From positions 32,624 to 41,327 of the forward strand of contig WOZJ01000018.1 of the NCBI GenBank assembly GCA_011620345.1: a stretch of 8,704 bases of DNA, in the 5' to 3' direction. Under the pieces are notes generated by a model. It searched no databases, had not been told where the DNA came from, and saw only the letters and a program-made list of their open reading frames with translations. Position numbers and translations under genes: made by a program. Below are positions 6,190 through 8,704 of the stretch, in pieces. The DNA comes from Nitrospirota bacterium. Its GTDB lineage: Bacteria; UBA2233. The first letter of the stretch is position 1, and every line of letters starts with the position of its first letter.

Positions 6190-7866
6190 TTAGAAGACCT
6201 CATCCATTGGAAGCTCTTCCGGAGCCTCTTCTTGAGAAGGAGCCTCCTCGAGCATTTGCTCTCCTTCCGAAGGGGCGCCCTCTTCGATAGTTTCCTCTTG
6301 AACGGGCTCAGCACCCATCACTTCGAATTCAACCCTTCGGTTGACCGCCCTCGCCCAAGGCTGCTTCATGTCGACGAGCGGCTTGGACTCTCCGTAGCTT
6401 ACGATGTCGCCGATCTGCTCGGGAGAGACACCAAGCCTGAGAATCTCCTTCCGGATCGTTTCGGCGCGCCGCCTCGCAAGGTTCAGGTTGTACTGCTCGG
6501 TGCCGATATAATCGGCGTGGCCGGCAATGACCACCTTGATGTTTTGGGACTCCTTGAGCTTCTGGGCAATAAGGTAGGTCTTTCCTTTGCCCAAATTCGT
6601 CAGGGTTGATTTATCAAATTCGAAGTTGATGTCCGAAAACACCAGCCTCTCCACCCGAACAACCTTGGGCACCTCTTTGACGACAACCTTCTCGACGGGC
6701 ACCTCTACCACGCGCTCTTTCATCGGCTTTGGCGGGGTCGGGCCCGACCACGTAAAGCCTACGATTCCTCTGTAGTCGTCCACGCTGTGTGACATGCCGA
6801 AGTCCACGCCGGCTGTCAGCATGAAGCCACGGCCAAGGTGGTAGCGAGCCGACGCCAGGATAGCCTGAGGCCTGTCGTTATAGTAGCGATACTGCACACC
6901 GTCTGGCATGGTCACGTCTCTGTCACCGCCCCGGATGCGCGATTCCTGCCCGCGGTACTCGACCATGAGCATGAGGTCTTCAAGGGGGGCAACGCCAGCA
7001 CCCACTTCATAAGCGAAGGTCGTGTTGTTCCAGTTATTTCCCGCATAATTGGAAGGGGCCTGGTTGAAGTTGGCACCCAACGCGGTCGTTAAGATAAACC
7101 ATTCTTTCTCATAGGTGAAAACGCCGCGCACGCCGTAGGTGTCTTCACCCGTAAATCCGGGCACTTCCTCGGGACCGGTGCCAAACTGCGAAAACCCAAC
7201 GACGGCCACGCCGACAGGAAACTTCCTCGGGTCAAGAATCTTGAACTTAGCCGTCAGGCGGTAATCGCCCTGGTCGTCCTTATGGCGCTCGCCTTCCCAC
7301 GGGTAGCCCTGGCGAACCTTGTATTCCCCTTCGTACCACACGTACGGGAAAGACCCCGACACCTCGATGTAATCGGTAATGCCCACGCCGACAACGGGCT
7401 GAAGGTAATAAATCTTGTTGTTCTTTCGGATAGTATCGTTGTCGTCCATAAAGAAGTTTCCATACACGCCGACATGGAACTTTAGGTTGCCGATCGTGTT
7501 TGCCGTCGGCGTCATGGTCAAACCGGTCGTACCGAAGAAGTTCGGCGCCTTTACGAAACGGTAATAGGGCTGCTCCTCGGTCGTCACTTCAGGCTGAGTC
7601 GGCGCCTGTGCGACTTCTTCTTCCATGGCCCCAGCTTCCGGCGCTTCTACCGTATCGGCCGGAATTTCTACCTCCGTCGTCCCAGTTTCGGGCAACGAAA
7701 GTTCTTCTTCGCCAACACCCTCTTCGGGCAAGGCCTGCTCCTCAGAAGGGCCCACTTCTTCGTAAAGCACCTCGTCTTCTTCCTGCGCAAACGAGGTTGC
7801 GTAGGGGGCAGTCCCACCCACCAGCGCAACTCCCGCCGCAAGCGCGAGAATCCGTAACCTCTTCAT
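6190..7866 (-). CDS. OmpA-family outer-membrane protein with Glu-rich flanks
   Basis: This outer-membrane protein probably tethers the membrane to peptidoglycan. The 558-residue product has a signal peptide MKRLRILALA...SFA (cleavage after about Ala27). A Glu/Pro-rich linker (28-100) and a beta-rich region (about 101-375) with NFFGTTGLTMTPTA and alternating aromatic strands follow; the latter is likely a barrel but not the classical OmpA one. Next come a Val/Lys-rich hinge (VVEVPVEKVVVKEVPKVV) and an OmpA C-terminal domain (407-516). That domain keeps GHADYIG, with Asp452, and Arg467, matching the Asp and Arg that bind diaminopimelate in Acinetobacter OmpA, plus NRRVEFEV (509-516). A 42-residue acidic tail closes the protein, where most homologues stop after the domain. 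The ATG at 7864-7866 has GGGGGA seven bases upstream and starts a standard signal peptide. An ATG at 7899 with AAAGG six bases upstream would add 11 residues and cannot be excluded. Confidence 0.9.
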   Translation of the reverse strand: MKRLRILALAAGVALVGGTAPYATSFAQEEDEVLYEEVGPSEEQALPEEGVGEEELSLPETGTTEVEIPADTVEAPEAGAMEEEVAQAPTQPEVTTEEQPYYRFVKAPNFFGTTGLTMTPTANTIGNLKFHVGVYGNFFMDDNDTIRKNNKIYYLQPVVGVGITDYIEVSGSFPYVWYEGEYKVRQGYPWEGERHKDDQGDYRLTAKFKILDPRKFPVGVAVVGFSQFGTGPEEVPGFTGEDTYGVRGVFTYEKEWFILTTALGANFNQAPSNYAGNNWNNTTFAYEVGAGVAPLEDLMLMVEYRGQESRIRGGDRDVTMPDGVQYRYYNDRPQAILASARYHLGRGFMLTAGVDFGMSHSVDDYRGIVGFTWSGPTPPKPMKERVVEVPVEKVVVKEVPKVVRVERLVFSDINFEFDKSTLTNLGKGKTYLIAQKLKESQNIKVVIAGHADYIGTEQYNLNLARRRAETIRKEILRLGVSPEQIGDIVSYGESKPLVDMKQPWARAVNRRVEFEVMGAEPVQEETIEEGAPSEGEQMLEEAPSQEEAPEELPMDEVF

Positions 7867-7915
7867 CGCTGATCCCCCAAACTCTCCGTTGATAAACATT
7901 CTTAACCTTTATGCC

Positions 7916-7941
7916 CCGGGAAGGGGCGCTCCCCTTCCCGG
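7916..7941 (-). terminator. Perfect 11-bp hairpin between the Ca-loop gene and the OmpA-family gene
   Basis: The arms ccgggaagggg (7916-7926) and ccccttcccgg (7931-7941) pair perfectly around a four-base loop. The element lies about 20 bases after the upstream stop and 49 bases before the preferred start of the OmpA-family gene. There is no U-tract after it on the minus strand, so complete termination is uncertain. Its arm matches that of the 6132-6168 hairpin at 9 of 11 positions (ccggcaaggag), and both are followed by ATAAAG. Confidence 0.6.
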
Positions 7942-7959
7942 TTTATTTGTTGCCAGGGT

Positions 7960-8704
7960 TTAGAACGGCGGATACGGCCGCCAGTAATCGAGGCACAGGC
8001 CATCCGTGGGGTCGTTTGGATTCGTCCCCATGATGAACTCCGTCAAGTTCGAGCAGCCGTCTTTATCCAGATCCTGGTTGCGGTCATTGACCGTCCAGTC
8101 TAGCCCGTTATCCGCTTCCCATGCATCCGGAATGCCGTCATTATCGGCATCGGCCCAGAAGTCCACGCAGCCTTGAGCGTCCGCAAGCGGATGGCCAGGC
8201 AGAAGCGTAAAGCCCTCGGGGCAGACAACCGGCACGCAAGCATTGCCCTGCTGGGTTGTTCCAGGGCCGCAGGCAATCTGTGGTCCAGGCTCAGTAGGCG
8301 CTCCAGGCTCAGTAGGCGCTCCAGGCTCAGTAGGCATGCACGTATCACCAACGCCGTCGCCATCCGTATCCCGAGGTTCGGTCCCGGCGCCGCACACAAC
8401 CGGTGCACCGGCTTCGGGCATTGCAACGCACTCACCCGTGGCTGGGTTGTAGAGCTGGCCCTCCGGGCAAGCAATTTCTCCAGGCGGAACGATGCCAGTT
8501 ATGGCCCCGGGCGGGCACGCGCGGGTCGTATCGCCGTCATCGCTACGGTCGCAAGGGCTGCGCTCGAGCCTCGCTGTGGATACAGGCCCCTGGGTGGGCT
8601 GAGCCGTCGGCCCGGGCGATGCAGAGGCAGAGGGAGACGTCAGGCTATCCGATGCCAACTGCGAGGGCGAAGTTACGCTCTGCGAAAGGCTTCCTGAAAT
8701 ATTC
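7960..8704 (-). CDS. Secreted-looking Cys-rich protein with thrombospondin-3-like Ca loops (5' partial)
   Basis: The reading frame is open to the window edge, so the N-terminus is missing; 247 residues are visible. The first TTG at 8656-8658 is internal to an open Ser/Pro-rich stretch and is probably not the true start. In order: a Ser/Thr/Pro-rich segment (1-45), short Cys modules of the type CPEGQLYNPATGECV and CGPGTTQQGNACVP, and a TEPGAP repeat (about 125-140). Three Asp-rich loops are DTDGDGVGD (112-120), DADNDGIPD (185-193) and DLDKDGCSNLTEF (211-223). DADNDGIPDAWE and GTNPNDPTDG are typical of bacterial thrombospondin-type-3/EF-hand-like Ca-binding repeats on surface proteins. The many Cys suggest disulfides and an extracytoplasmic location. 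It ends in CLDYWRPYPPF and is followed by a hairpin and the OmpA-family gene. A surface or adhesin-like role is inferred; the exact function is unknown. Confidence 0.8.
   Translation of the reverse strand, partial: NISGSLSQSVTSPSQLASDSLTSPSASASPGPTAQPTQGPVSTARLERSPCDRSDDGDTTRACPPGAITGIVPPGEIACPEGQLYNPATGECVAMPEAGAPVVCGAGTEPRDTDGDGVGDTCMPTEPGAPTEPGAPTEPGPQIACGPGTTQQGNACVPVVCPEGFTLLPGHPLADAQGCVDFWADADNDGIPDAWEADNGLDWTVNDRNQDLDKDGCSNLTEFIMGTNPNDPTDGLCLDYWRPYPPF
8285..8335. repeat. 18-bp tandem repeat encoding Thr-Glu-Pro-Gly-Ala-Pro
   Basis: The unit ccaggctcagtaggcgct occurs at 8285-8302 and 8303-8320, and again for 15 bases at 8321-8335, with no mismatches. It encodes TEPGAPTEPGAPTEPG on the minus strand and sits between two Cys modules. 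The unit is a multiple of three, so copy-number changes would preserve the frame and only alter linker length. Confidence 0.92.

Noticed and set aside
8173-8697. Plus-strand frame rich in Arg-Leu-Ser repeats
   Set aside because: The repeats are the antisense reading of the TEPGAP minisatellite; the minus-strand frame has clear Ca-loop and Cys motifs.

Overview
The window reads as a stretch of Gram-negative bacterial chromosome with moderate GC content. All eight supported genes lie on the minus strand, so transcription runs from the high-coordinate end to the low. An OmpA-family outer-membrane protein and a lipoprotein with a lipobox point to a two-membrane envelope. The AspRS carries a residue typical of the non-discriminating type, and the HisRS has a Cys-rich insertion. 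Both would suit a deltaproteobacterial or similar deep proteobacterial-type lineage, but the taxon cannot be fixed from this sequence.

Layout in transcription order: (1) a secreted-looking, Cys-rich protein with Ca-binding, thrombospondin-type-3-like loops, whose N-terminus lies beyond the window edge at 8704; (2) an OmpA-family protein with an unassigned putative barrel, a C-terminal peptidoglycan-binding domain and Glu-rich flanks; (3) an exported protein with an SH3-like N-terminal half and a BamE/SmpA-like C-terminal motif; (4) a ComEC/Rec2 channel protein lacking the usual C-terminal metallo-beta-lactamase domain; (5) hisS; (6) aspS; (7) a small lipoprotein; (8) a small membrane-anchored DUF948-like coiled protein. 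Genes 3 to 6 are tightly packed (31-nt gap, 13-nt overlap, 12-nt gap) and look like one operon. Perfect hairpins without U-tracts follow genes 1 and 2. A good sigma70-type promoter lies just ahead of gene 8.

The functional themes are the cell envelope (1, 2, 3, 7, 8), DNA uptake (4) and tRNA charging (5, 6). There is no intergenic stretch of 300 bases or more, and I see no tRNA, rRNA, CRISPR array, insertion sequence or phage gene. The content is mostly ordinary housekeeping. The points most worth a second look are the ComEC without its nuclease-like domain, the four CxxC pairs in HisRS, an 11-bp frame-changing tandem duplication at the end of the DUF948-like gene, and the two related intercistronic hairpins. 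I do not see convincing evidence of a wholly new system.
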